From: Paragonimus skrjabini miyazakii | Taxonomy: Eukaryota > Platyhelminthes > Trematoda > Plagiorchiida > Troglotrematidae | Length of the DNA stretch: 64,000 nt | Assembly: GCA_014338405.1 (NCBI GenBank) | Contig: JTDE01000263.1 | Location: 144,806 to 208,805 of the forward strand | Direction: 5' to 3' | Shown here: one piece after another, positions 27,401 through 40,453 of the stretch | Position numbering within the stretch: the stretch's first letter is position 1 | Layout: each line of letters starts with the position of its first letter | Notes under the pieces: model-generated | The model's input: only the letters and a program-made list of their open reading frames with translations | What the model was told of the DNA's origin: nothing | Databases searched by the model: none | Position numbers and translations under genes: made by a program

Positions 27401-30400
27401 AATGCTCGGTTTCTCTATGTGAAAAATAAATTCCATGCGGAGATGTATTATACTTTGAAAAGCAAGAAACTGATGTGTGATGAAATCAATGCATGGTACA
27501 AGAAAGAAACATCCGCCAATTTTATTGACTTATGGTCGATGATTCGTTATAATGAACATCAATAAGTGAACCCAGTCCCCACTGAGCCAGTCGGATTTTA
27601 CTGAGTGGCAAGCCTGGATTATGAAATGAACGGACCTCCATTTCAGTTCACCGTCCGAGACGTCCTGCTTGTCGATTTCATGTTGGTGGTTGAATAGCTG
27701 GAAGCGATTTACGTCGTACCACCTAGAGTGATTAAACTTACTAGCCACGTTTTATTACCCCTGTTGTCATTGACTTTCACATAGGGCACGTGAACTGCAA
27801 GAGAAGGTTTCTCCTGTGTGAGAGGTGTTGTAGCTTATCGGAGGGACCAAACTGGCGTCGGGAAACTGAGCATCTGTTTCGTCTTATTCTCTCACCCTGC
27901 TACTGCTATAACGAACTTATTACACCTGCAGCTCAACAAACTCTCTACCTAACTTCCTCATCTGTTCACATTAGTACTTGAGAGATGCTTTGCATTTGAG
28001 ACTCTGAGGCACTCCAGAACATACAAAACATTGTTTAAGTTTATAAGTACAGTCTGAAAGTGATAAATCATCAACGCCTTTTCATCGGCATATATAAGAT
28101 CTATCAGTTAATCATCTATTTGGAGATGTGTGAATGTATGAGTAAATGATGTCTTCTGTCCATATCGGAAATTAAAAAAAATGTAACGAATTCAAATCGC
28201 CATTCTCATTCTAATGAACTCTAGTTGAAGAGATTCGACTGAAAGCAGAGGCTCACATAAGTTTGTACCAAAAAATCAAACGGCACTCCCAAAGGAATAT
28301 CTCTTACGCGACATTTATTAAATGACGATTTCGTACAAGGAATACAGTCGACTTTCAATTCTGGAATGAAATTCTGGCTATGTATCATTAAAACGAATAA
28401 CAAAATAACATTACAAGAACGTACCAAGTACAACAATCTCATAAGTTACTTCCGTAGATCCACCTTTGTTTATCCCGATGCAGGTATAACTGTGATGTAA
28501 GAGAAGAAAAAAACAACAAAGGAAACTGAACTGGCGATCAGCTTAATTAATTTCGAAGGGATGTTAGTCGCTCTTCTCGCCCGCCAAAACTTGTATGCAC
28601 ATAAAGTGTACGTTTGTTTCACATAGGTAAACAGAGTTCCGATCTTTTGAAGATGTTCAATCAATGCGAACACTTGTTGCGCTACGTGGATATTTTTTGT
28701 ACACATTATACTTTTATTAGATGGTTATTATATTGCTGTACTACCCCAACCTGGCCCATGACCAGATTTCATATGCAAAACACAAGTGGAAACGTGTAAG
28801 TCCAAACAATAACATTTAAGTAGAAAATGTATCTATAAGATCGATGGACAAGAAAGTGAAAGGACACCACGTGCATCCTTGAGTAGTCCATTTCATGAGA
28901 GTTCGCGTGGCAGAGCGATTGTCCACGTTACCATCAGGTTCTTTCCAACGTTTCTATTGTAGCGAAAAGGCGTCCAATAAAGCACAATCTTCATTGTCCA
29001 ACACGCTAGTTCACATGCTACGCGCGCGCTCACGCTTATGAGTCAGCATTCCAGTCCAAAACACCCCCAGGATTTCGCTCACGCGTCGTGTGCACTTTTG
29101 CCCGGCTTATGTGTGTGATCGGCGCCGTCTATCGGGGGTTTTTCCGTCTGTCATTATTCGTTCGTTGGTGTGATGTAGTTGATCGATGGCTCGTCCCGTC
29201 GCTCGTGTTGTACTCCATCTATCCACAATGGGCTTTGATCGTATTCCACGGTGGTGTCGAGATATTTCCCCGAGTGTTGGAGTAATCGAGCCTCCGATTT
29301 CGTCGTCCATTCTATTTTGCCTGCCATGTCTCGCTGTTGGTCCGATCCAGTCGAGCGATGACTCATCCGACTGCCCCGTTGTCCACCATCCGATCGTTGA
29401 GGGTTCGTGGGCGTGCCTGCCTTCCGCGTTGAAGTACTTCGCCGAGTGTTTGAATACTCGCACCTCCGGCCTGGCAATCCACCACATTATGACCGCCCAA
29501 GGAAGGGATTTTCATCACCCAAGCAACACACCTTTTCTACTTAACTATCTTTCACCGTATACAATGCAGTCTCAGAAACAAAACCATGAGAACTTACTTT
29601 CAGACACTATTTGCTCACATTGTTCTTATTGAGTACAAAGTCCCGTTCGGAAAGATTGAATTATGACACCAGTTGAGAGAACTTTATTTTGAAATTCTTG
29701 GCTGGTAGTTGCACTTTTTGTTTATCTTCAAAGATGGATCCAAGGAACCTTTGATTTCAGATGCCTGCAGCTGCAAGCAAATCAGTCACTCTCTCTACCA
29801 CATTGCTAGTCAGGTTCAGCGGCTTGACATCAATCCAATATATCAAACGTATGGGTAATCAGTTATTTATCGTTGGCTGGAAATATCCATATATATAATT
29901 AAATTGGCAGATTGACCTACCTAACATTTTTGGCATTTAATTGTCAATTCTACGTATATCAAAAACCTGCGGAGTTTGCATTCAAACCTATTCACGAAAG
30001 GTACATACTGAGAGGAACGACCAAATTGTTGACCGAAAGATTTGCTCTAAATAGTCTCCGGGGCACTAAGTGACTTACTTTTGGACAATTTCCAGACTAC
30101 TGTAACAAATGTTGGCTACCCATTAGGACATAGTATAGCTTCCGTAAATGACTTTCATGCATCAAAAATTTGCACACCCAAGATTGTTCACTAAAGTAAT
30201 CAGTTCTGTTTTTCCCCTCATGGTTTGATAAAGTGGATCATCTCATTGACCTATAGGAACACATCATCTACAGCCCTAAAGGATACTTATTTAAGTGACT
30301 AATATAATGAGATTGGACTGGAACGGATTCCTGATTACAAAAAGTTCATCCAAACAGAGATAACATACAAGGTGCTGCGAGCGGAATGGCGGTCGATCGA

Positions 30401-33400
30401 GGTCAACCAATCAAGAACGTCAACAAGCTGCTACATCGAATTTGTTTGTAAGAGGTGATGAGTGAAACAATTTGTTTGAATACGTCAGGTTTAAACAAAG
30501 GGGTTGCTTGAAGCAAGGTGTCGGAACATAACGATGATCAAGTCAATCAAAATGCAAAAACACCTGTCGTTTAATAACAATCGTAAATAGTGTTGTTCTT
30601 GTAGAAAAAAATGCTGGTTTTCAATAAATTGAGGTTGTTTAGTGCTGTCCAAACTATTGTTGTCCTGGTTTTCACGATTTGGTAGCTCAACACGCGACAA
30701 CTACTAGACTTTTAGGTTTAAAGTCACTGCGAGTTGACAGTTGTCAGAGTGGTTTCCTGGGAGTGCATCCTGTTGTTTTTTGGAATTGTCTTACTTTACC
30801 TGATAGTTACGACTGTGCGTCAAAGGTGTATAAATCTAGCAGATTTTACTGCCTCAGAGTCACTGTTTTATAGAATGATGACTTGGTATTCAGCACGGCC
30901 AGCTACGAAGCTATGCGCATTCACCATAACAGCTGTGCCGATTGCTGCCTTGGCAATACAAAACTAATATATATCTGCGTAAAAGACAGACTTAGGTATA
31001 CAAGTAATCTATCGTTTGCGACTATGTTCTGTGTTTTAGAATGCCAAAAACTGGAGATAAACAATCCAACTATTGATGTGAGTCAAGAACGCGAATGGCG
31101 TAAGAATAGTTTACTAGGAGAACCAACACAAGAAGTAAGTGCTTAAACACGATACTAAACAAACACATTCATTTGTATATAACATCGATTCCAGAACGCC
31201 ACAGTTGCCAGTGCCCATTTCCTGTATGTACAGAAAACCATTTCATACCACCCTGCACTCCAATGTTTTTTCTTGTACTTTCCCCTGATTGCTTTAGTAT
31301 TTACGTATGTGTTCTTGCCTGACTACTGAGTAACCTTGCGAGTAGTATAGTTCGGTCACTCATCCCCACAACGCTAGCATGTTTTTCATGATGAACAATG
31401 GATGTGCTCAACCACAGATTATCAGAAGTGTCATGGGGCCAACGGTAATGCCCTACCTTGACAGGCTAGCGACTTCCAGTCAGCTTTCAGTACACTACAG
31501 ACTTCTTGAAGAAGACCTAATAATACTTTACGAAATCTTTTACTTATCAATTTGCTCACTAACAGACTTTCTTTCATTAACAGGGATGGTGCTTTAAAAG
31601 TCATTCACAGATTTCTTTCGTATAATGGAACCCACTGTCGAACTAATGTTACGAATGACTTTGTTGATGGACCACACCATAACTGTAATGGTCACTCTCC
31701 TACTCCTTATTTACAGGTCACCAAGGTGGTATAACTGTCAGGATGTAGTTTCATTGTAGATTCAAGTTTGATACTGAAGTGATCAGGTGCCAGGAGCATC
31801 TTCCTTTTGCAAACTTTCATTAGCGTTTTGCTCACATTTAACAACTGTTCAATATAGTTTACTCACTGACGATCACAGTGGCAACAACTTATCAGTGAAA
31901 ATATTCCCCTCACCTATGCAAACCTATAACCACTGGGGCAGGCATGAAGTCCATAGCATGATCCGAAATCAATGCAAGGACGCACACCATTTATGATCTG
32001 TAATGTTTGTAAATCTTATGTTTCCAGGTCCCCACTATCACGCACGAAAAGAGGTGGACGACCGCCGTGCTCTGATTTGTTATCGTTTCATTTAACCAAT
32101 CCAAATACCACCTTCCATTTAGGATATTTTGCCTCTTTGTGTGTATGTGAAGGCCACACACGTGTTTCTCCTCTAAAGACAAAACACGAGTGAATCACCA
32201 CATTTGACCAGTCGGACACAAGGCTAATTTCGTGCTCTTTCCAGTCTGTCACTACCTTCGAGTATTCTTACCGATTATCGCCTACTTTTGGTCGTTCGTT
32301 AGTCCAGACCTACGATGAAACATTTTTCACCACTCATCACTTTGAACGTTGTATAAAAAACAAGTATTTTGCAAGATGGATTCATTCTTCACGTTCTCAT
32401 CAGTTGCGCATGTGACTTTAGTATAACAAAAATTCGTACAAAATTGCAAAGAATTGTGAAACAAAACTCAGACGTGCAAAGCCTGTGTGTTTATTGAAAA
32501 CACAAGAGCCTCAAGGTCATGGTTGTTTTTACGCGCACTGTTGTGGCTGACAATTGGCATTTAGCAAGTTTTCCATAAATTCGATAATTTCTACCATACC
32601 CCATCACACTGTACGGTAAATTTGAATCCACTTGGTGACCGGTCGATAACAGATGTCTAACACTGGATAAAAAGATTGTGCGATTGATCATCCATTTGTT
32701 TGATTGACTAAGACAGTATTCACTTACCATTTCGGAATATACTCATTTATTCTTGTTTGAAGCTTTCTGTCGGTTCTGTCTATGCATGTTTGTACACAAC
32801 AGCTGGCAGAATAATAAATTAAGCGGTACACAAAACTGTAGAATTACTCTCGTTTCTGATCTCAGTCAGTCTGCACTCAGTTCTGTAACGTTGTAGACCC
32901 TTTAAATTTCCATCTCTATTGGCTGGGTTGTCAAGTGTAGCAAAATTGTGCATTTTTGCGGTAATCTGGAAAATACATCTATCTTTGGCACAGTTGTTAC
33001 TGAAACGGTTTACTTCACTTCTTCTGCACGCCATTTTAATAGACATTCGAACACAACACGTTTGTTCTTTGGTTCGCAAATGTTGCACTTTTTCACAAAC
33101 TTCTGTAATCGTCATGTCACATGTTATGGATCCATTTCGTGAAATATTTGACTATACTGATTATGTCAAAATGAGTGTTAGATGCAAAAGAGCGGTAGAC
33201 TTGGACGTCTGGTCATACGTACCTTACAGTATTAATCTTCCGTATATATATGATAATTCGGTCGTGCCTAGTGTGAGGTCAGTGGCACAGTGGGAATCAC
33301 GGTTGCCTCATGAACAGCGTGGCCAGAAAGGGGCCGACTGGAAATTCTATGGGAATGCGACAGCTGCGACCAATTGTGGGTGATGTTCAACTTGAAACTT

Positions 33401-36400
33401 TGTAAGTGTCAGCCGTCGCGTTGAATAGTGTGTGGTATGGAAGACACTCCGTCGTCTTACAGACGACGTGACTCAGCCATTTTAATCATTTCAGTATTCG
33501 GGCAAGAATGTTGAGATCTGTTAAATATAGGTTGACGGAGGACAGCGACCGAATGTCGAAAATTTTTGGGTTATTTGGGATCAAATAACAAGTTTTCCGA
33601 TGGGTGTGCTAAGTTTGCGTTTACATACACTGTAAACTCTCTTGCTAACCGACAATCGGATGCCTGCCTAATAACAAAACTTAGGAAGTATATCGAACAC
33701 ATGAGTCCCTTCACTGCCAGCAAAGACATAATAAAAGCGAGTTTTATTCTGCTGAATGTTTTTATGTTGAGATTCACGCCTTTATTTATTTTGTTTGATG
33801 AGGTTTACTTTCATAACAAAATAGTAGTATTAACATAAGACTTACTTTCCTTGTAAAGCTGGTGTCATTTCGTGAATTACCAAATCTGTTTGGTCAGGTC
33901 CTTTGGGTAAGAGATGAATACCCAGATTCGCCGCAGCATTCTCCTTCGCAATTGTCTTCCCAGACAAGGGTTGTCTGTTCCAATGCCAAGTCAGTTTAGG
34001 TTCCGGATATCCGGTCATCGCACACTGAAGCTCGACCCGTTCACCAGGATTGACCAGGCGCCTGACTAGTTTCTCACCGAGGGTCACAGTTGGGGGGACT
34101 GTTTGGTAAATGTGAAAGGCAGTCCCGACAAGGGATAAAGCAAATGTGATTTCATGTTTTTGACAGCTGCACATTACAGGCTCAGGAAAGGTGAAAAGAA
34201 GGTCTCATATATGTACATAAACTACAAGCAACTATTTGTGCGTACAGAACAAGATAGCGTGATACTAACCACAGTCTCCTGTTCGCATTGCCAAACATAT
34301 GAAGGATGTTGAGCAATAGATGTGTAGCAACTGCACAAATTCTTACAGGTAACAACGTTTTAGTGAGACTTGAACTGTGAATTACTTACACTAATTGACC
34401 TCGAAAGTTGTGTGCTCATTCATCTACATCATGGACATCAACATCGACATCAAAAAGCCCACGAATGATACTACTACTTTACTACTTTACTACTACACTA
34501 AAACTTAATCATGTTCACAAGCTAGTTGAAATGCAACTACTTGAGGTTAGGAACGGAAAAGAGGAGGAATAGAATAAAATGCAAGAAATCCTAAGAGTCT
34601 CTGTCCACAGAGAAATGGGTTAGAAAAGAGGATACTCATCAGGCAATTACAGAGAGGACAACGTTGTTTCAATTCATTGATAATGATTAACTCACAGATG
34701 ACGCAGACTGAAAACGGCAATACTCAGTTCAAAATTCCGTTTCCCGCCTCACTATCGTCTACCAGTGGCGAAGTGAGTCGGGAGACCACCGGCCTGATCC
34801 CCTAAGACAGATGCTACCAAGTATCTCCGTCCATCAAGAAGCACTTTGGGATAACCAATAGAATGGCACTCCAAATACAATACGTAACAAATTAAAGGTT
34901 GCGGATGACAGAATAGCCCGTGACGATCTTTGAACTAAGTGAACGGCTAGACGGTTGAAAGTCCACTACTGCGGTAAACTGATACCCGTGTTGCAAATAA
35001 CGACCGCTTTGAACCAGTGTGGCATTAAGAAATTCTGACGGATGATACACGTAACCCATTTGGGTAGCAACATTTATTCCTATGAAACTGTCACTTAGCG
35101 TGCGTCAGACGAGGTTAGGTGATTGGACGTTATTTCAAATGCATCATTCTTTCAAATTAAATAATAGTGAATCCTTGACCGATCAAATGCAGTATATCAT
35201 AACATTCCTAAAACACAATGTACACGTTATCTAAAGTATAGTACAATCATATTGCGGTGGAGTATCAGGCCGGAGGTGTAAGCGTTCCAACGCTCGGCGG
35301 AATACCTCAAGGCAGGAGGAAGTACGTTCAAAAACCAACAACGACCGGATCGGGGACGGCGTGGGCGACTGGAAGAGTCATCGTTCGACTGGATCGGACC
35401 AACAGGCGAGACGTGGCAGTCGAAATAGGATGAGCGACCAAATCGAAGGTTCGATTATTCTACCAATCGCAGGAATATCTCAACACAGTCATGGAATACG
35501 GTCAAAGCCCACTGTGGATAGATGGAGGACAACACGAGCGACCGGACGAACCATCGATCAACGAAATCCCACCAACGATCGAAGAATGGCAGTCAGAAAA
35601 CCCCCCGATAGTCGGCGCCGATCACACACATAAACGGGTTGAAGTGCACACGACGCGTGAGCGGAAACCTGGGGGTTTTGTGAACTGGAATGCTGACTCA
35701 TAAACGCGAGTGCGCGCGTAGCATGTGAACTAGCGTGTTGGACAATAGAGATTGTGCTTTATTGGACGCCTTTTCGTTACAATATCTCCTCCAAATGATC
35801 GAATCGGCCACACCAATTATTTTAATACAATGTCACCGTTGAAAATTGGCGGTGGTAGATTGCAGCGCGAACCGCTTGAGAAATCTTGTCCTGGTGGTCA
35901 AATTTCTGAAGCATTTGGTGAATTCTATATGACAAAGTGGATTGGATAGGTAACCAGGTCCACATGTGGAATTTCCGAGCTTTCGGCGTGTCTTTGGGGC
36001 CCGGCTGGTACAACGATTACCACGTTCGGGAATGCCGTTTTGTGACTGATTCGAATTCAGCCCACGCCCAAACTTCTTGCAGTTGAGTACTTTCCTCCTT
36101 ATTAGATCCATAACACCACATATTAGTAGCACAAATTGTTTTCCGTAAGGGGCACTAACAAAATCGCAGATGTTAGCGCTTATACAATGTTAGGCATGCG
36201 TAAGAAAACAACAGGCTCACCGAGGACAGTAACCTGATAGAATCGCGAATCATGGCCTGCATCATTCTCTGCACGACATTCGTAAGAACCAGAATCAGCT
36301 TCTTCTTTACCACGAACTTCCTGTGAAAAGATGAGGGCAGAATGTTAGATTATCAAAAGTTCTAATTCAACTTAGAATTCTTGAAACGGGCTTTTGAGTA

Positions 36401-39400
36401 TTACAAATTGCCCAGCTATATAATTTTTCGAACTGGTCTTCCATAGGTTCGATTGTTCATTGTATATACATTGCTGTTGCTTCCAGCTCTTCTTCTAAGC
36501 AGTCACTTCGCTGACAACACTATGTCCGTTAAAGTTTCCTCGCTTACAATCATCACGCAATATGGGATCACGACAACGTACGTAGAAGCTCAGGAATTCA
36601 ACGTTTCAATGGAAAACCCATTAAATGAGACCTCTACAATGTCATGGTCAACTGCAACTGTGACCTGAGTCATCGTTTGCAAAGTTGGCTGGTGTTTCAA
36701 GTTGATGAATCGCGAAGAAGAATTGCCAAAGTACTGTAGTATATACAAAAACTCAGTTGGGCTTATGGATATCACTCCATCATGATACAACAGGTTTTGA
36801 ACACGGAAAGTATGCATGAGAAGTACGGTCATTTCCGTGTGGAACAACCGACATGGGACTTACTAGCGGCAAATCGCATCTTCAGATAGAATGCGTTACA
36901 GACTACGTTTTTCATAGGTAGCACATTGAAACTCTGACGAGGTTCTAGCCGACGTAGAATATGAAATCACCTTGACAAGCCCTATTGTGATATACAACAT
37001 GAAACATCGACCATGAAACTGCGGTATGATCTGCTCGACCTATTTGATGAGCTTCTTTGAGGGAGTTTCAAAACAATGGCTCATTGATACAAGAACAAAA
37101 CAGGATCTTTCGTAACAAGAAGGGTCATTCTCTTCACCTAAACACAAATGAGCTACGTATTTAAAAATGTGTACGTGACTGTAATTTAACTTTGAATAAC
37201 TAGCTCCTGATACTTTTGCAAACTGAACTCATGGAAAAGTTTTATATATCAGTATCAACTGAGGTGGTCACTGAAACACCACTATGGCTACTTGCTTTAA
37301 AGTAACAATGGTAACAACAAAACGTATTGTGGGTGATGTTCAATCTATATGAAAATCAAAATCCCCTACTACTCATCAGTAATCAAATACCGCTCAACAA
37401 GTCAATGATTTCTGTGATTTCAACTTGGAGAGAATTCCTAGTCGAGGGGTCATCGATTGGAGTTAACAGACGGTAACTGTGTCTCCTCTCGAGGAGATCG
37501 GGCAACCTAATCATTACTCGCAAGCGAAATTGGATGAGCGTTCTCATATGATAATTCGGTCGTGCCTAACGTGGGGTCATTGGCGCAGTGGTAAACACGG
37601 TTGCCTCATGAACAGCGTGTCCGTGGTTCAAGTCCCGGCAGTGGCGATGATATGCACTACTGACGAGCTCTAATGAGAGGGAAACTCGAGTCTAGTGCTT
37701 CCCTTCTCAAAAGGGGCCAACTGGAAAGTCTATGGGAATGCGACAGCTGCGATCAATTGTGGGTGATGTTCAATCTATATGAAAACAAGTGCTATTGAAT
37801 TAATAACAGTCTTATGTAAAATCATATTTCATACTAAAAAAATACCCCAATCGAGTTTAATGAATAAGAAAAACAACACCAATTCAAAGGTTACGGAATA
37901 ATGTGTAGAAGGACATTTGAATGTTTGGGTGCAGTAAACGAGGACAAGAACCACACCCTACATAACTTCAGTGTAATTCACCTTGGATGGCAGCCTTCGC
38001 TTTCAGGTAGGCTTTTCAGTCAATCTGTTTCATAATAAAGAGCTAAACTCGAGTTTCGCTGTCATTAGAGCTCGTCTGTAGTGCACATCATTGCTACGGT
38101 TGGTATTAGAACTCCGGCCACGCTTTCATTGGCCATTGGCCTCACATTAGACACGACTGGTTTATCACATAGAAACCTCCAGTCGCATCCGCTCGTTAGA
38201 AATGCTTAGATTAGTCAATCGAAGCGAGAATATTCTGCGATCTTCATTCGATTTCTATAACTTGCATTTCAACTTTTCCGCTCTACCATGGGCCGAATTT
38301 GAGGTTGTACTTATTTTCACAGGAATCTGTTTGGAAAGTTTAGGTGAACGTGAAAATTGCACTCATTTACGAACGGTACTCTATTTATATAAATCAAACA
38401 CTGAATAACCGTACATTAGTTCCACGTACTCAAGACAGGTTCTCATGACAAACTTTGGAGTCCATATTTTGTCATTGTATCCTCTTATAAGAAAAAAACG
38501 GGAATATTGGATTGCAAAATGGGTACAGCATCTAATGGTTAGTTGTGTTTTCCTGCAACCGACCTCCGGATAGCACAGGCAAACTTGCCGTTTTAATCGC
38601 TAGATCCACAGCTTGTCTCTAACAAATTCTAGTATTCAGTGTTGCGACAACCGCGATGTTCTTTCAAAAAGTCACCGGCTACCTCTTAGATAGGTACCAG
38701 AAACTGCGCATTTGACGTTTATTGTCCATACTGGCAACTCTGCGTTTGATTAACGCGTGTTTGAAAATAATGACTAAATACATCGTGCATCAAAATATCC
38801 ACTGTATAGTGTTCCACTACAAACTACTTACCTTAGTGAGACAGTAATCCACAGTATGTTTTATCGGATTTCCTACTTTAGTCAGAGCGGATAGAATCCG
38901 TTAAGTGTATGAATCTGTCAGTTGTCGTTAGAAATGTGCTGTTCCACTGACATTGCAAAACGTAACTAACAAAACAATCATTTATAAATGGATTGAGAAT
39001 AACACAACGTTACGAGCAAGTTGTAACACTGTACGTTTCAACCACCTCGGGTGGCCTTCCTCAGGAGTGTTATAATTGAAATCGATTTGTAACTTCGTCT
39101 CATTCAGGAATGCAGCTTTTTTTATTATCTATTAGTTGGTAAAAAAACTATCATTATGACACAATCCGTTAAGGAAATACCATATTTTCACCTGTTCCAT
39201 TTGTACTCACTGGAGCATGCTGGTTCCCAGTCCAGCATAGCCTTCCAAGGGCTCAAACGGCTACAAAGACGTTACAGAGACTGGGACCATGGAGCCAAAC
39301 GGCTGCACTGGAAATGCACGTACCTCCTCACTCTACATACAGCCAGATTAGCTGGCTATGGTTTCGACAGTGTGTTGTGCCCGTTTGCTCACCCGACTCG

Positions 39401-40407
39401 GTTAGGAGGCGTGACCATTGAGTAAGCCCTTTGGTTTCAACTCCGGATTTTGTTGCCCGGCCTGCAGGTCCCGGAAGCACGGCACAACCGGGGTGCACGC
39501 GTCGTCAGATCACACAGATCACCTCCACTCAATTTGGTAAATCGGTTGTTCCACCTTACGTGTGGTCCTGTTGAGATGCCTACAATATGTGTGTTGGCGC
39601 GTGTGCTTGAGTGTGCCGGCCTCTTCGCAAATGTCATCACGTGACCTGGGATCGGCTCCTATTAGTGGTCAAGATACTGGGTGACTGCCGCTTGTCATGC
39701 ATGTGTATGCGNNNNNNNNNNNNNNNNNNNNNNNNNNNNNNNNNNNNNNNNNNNNNNNNNNNNNNNNNNNNNNNNNNNNNNNNNNNNNNNNNNNNNNNNN
39801 NNNNNNNNNNNNNNNNNNNNNNNNNNNNNNNNNNNNNNNNNNNNNNNNNNNNNNNNNNNNNNNNNNNNNNNNNNNNNNNNNNNNNNNNNNNNNNNNNNNN
39901 NNNNNNNNNNNNNNNNNNNNNNNNNNNNNNNNNNNNNNNNNNNNNNNNNNNNNNNNNNNNNNNNNNNNNNNNNNNNNNNNNNNNNNNNNNNNNNNNNNNN
40001 NNCGACCAGGAATGGGACTGAGAGGCTGACCGTCTTTTAGCCAACGTACTTTTGCTGGTGGTTGACTAGCTGATACCATACAGGTGAGTAGACCAACATC
40101 CGACTGTCCTAGTTCGTACTCGGAAGGTCCTTCTTTGGAAATGACGGGTGGGGCTGGATCGGAGAGAAATCAGAACAGTAACACATCAGAAACTCAGAAA
40201 ATATAGCGCATGAACTGTTAAACCATGAAAACAGAGTTCGTTCCGGTAGATCGGTTAAATCCCAACTTGATAGTCTATTGGTAAATGAGAAATAATAACG
40301 GGATGGATACTCATATTGAAAGTTAACGAAAAACTGAAAAAAAAATACAGTGGGCAGTAATGTGAGTAGTAATAGGATCTTGAGGAGATTCGTAAGCAAA
40401 ACCAGTT

Positions 40408-40453
<46 letters not shown>

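Noticed and set aside
27144..27565. Two overlapping plus-strand frames of about 90 codons
   Set aside because: They are antisense to exon 12, a clear Ig half on the minus strand.
32819..33115. 98-codon minus-strand frame as the upstream part of PLE fragment 5
   Set aside because: No motif of the PLE reverse transcriptase or thumb could be identified with confidence.
32919..33383. 154-codon plus-strand frame
   Set aside because: It runs through intron sequence and into a SINE copy, so it cannot be one gene.
39669..39711. AYTCM-like reading on the minus strand just left of the gap, resembling an Ig second-Cys motif
   Set aside because: Exon 9 already supplies the second Cys for Ig6, the frame ends in a stop without a donor, and the distance across the gap is too long for the same domain.
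39611..40079. Long open frames on both strands across the N block
   Set aside because: They are open only because N codons cannot be stops.
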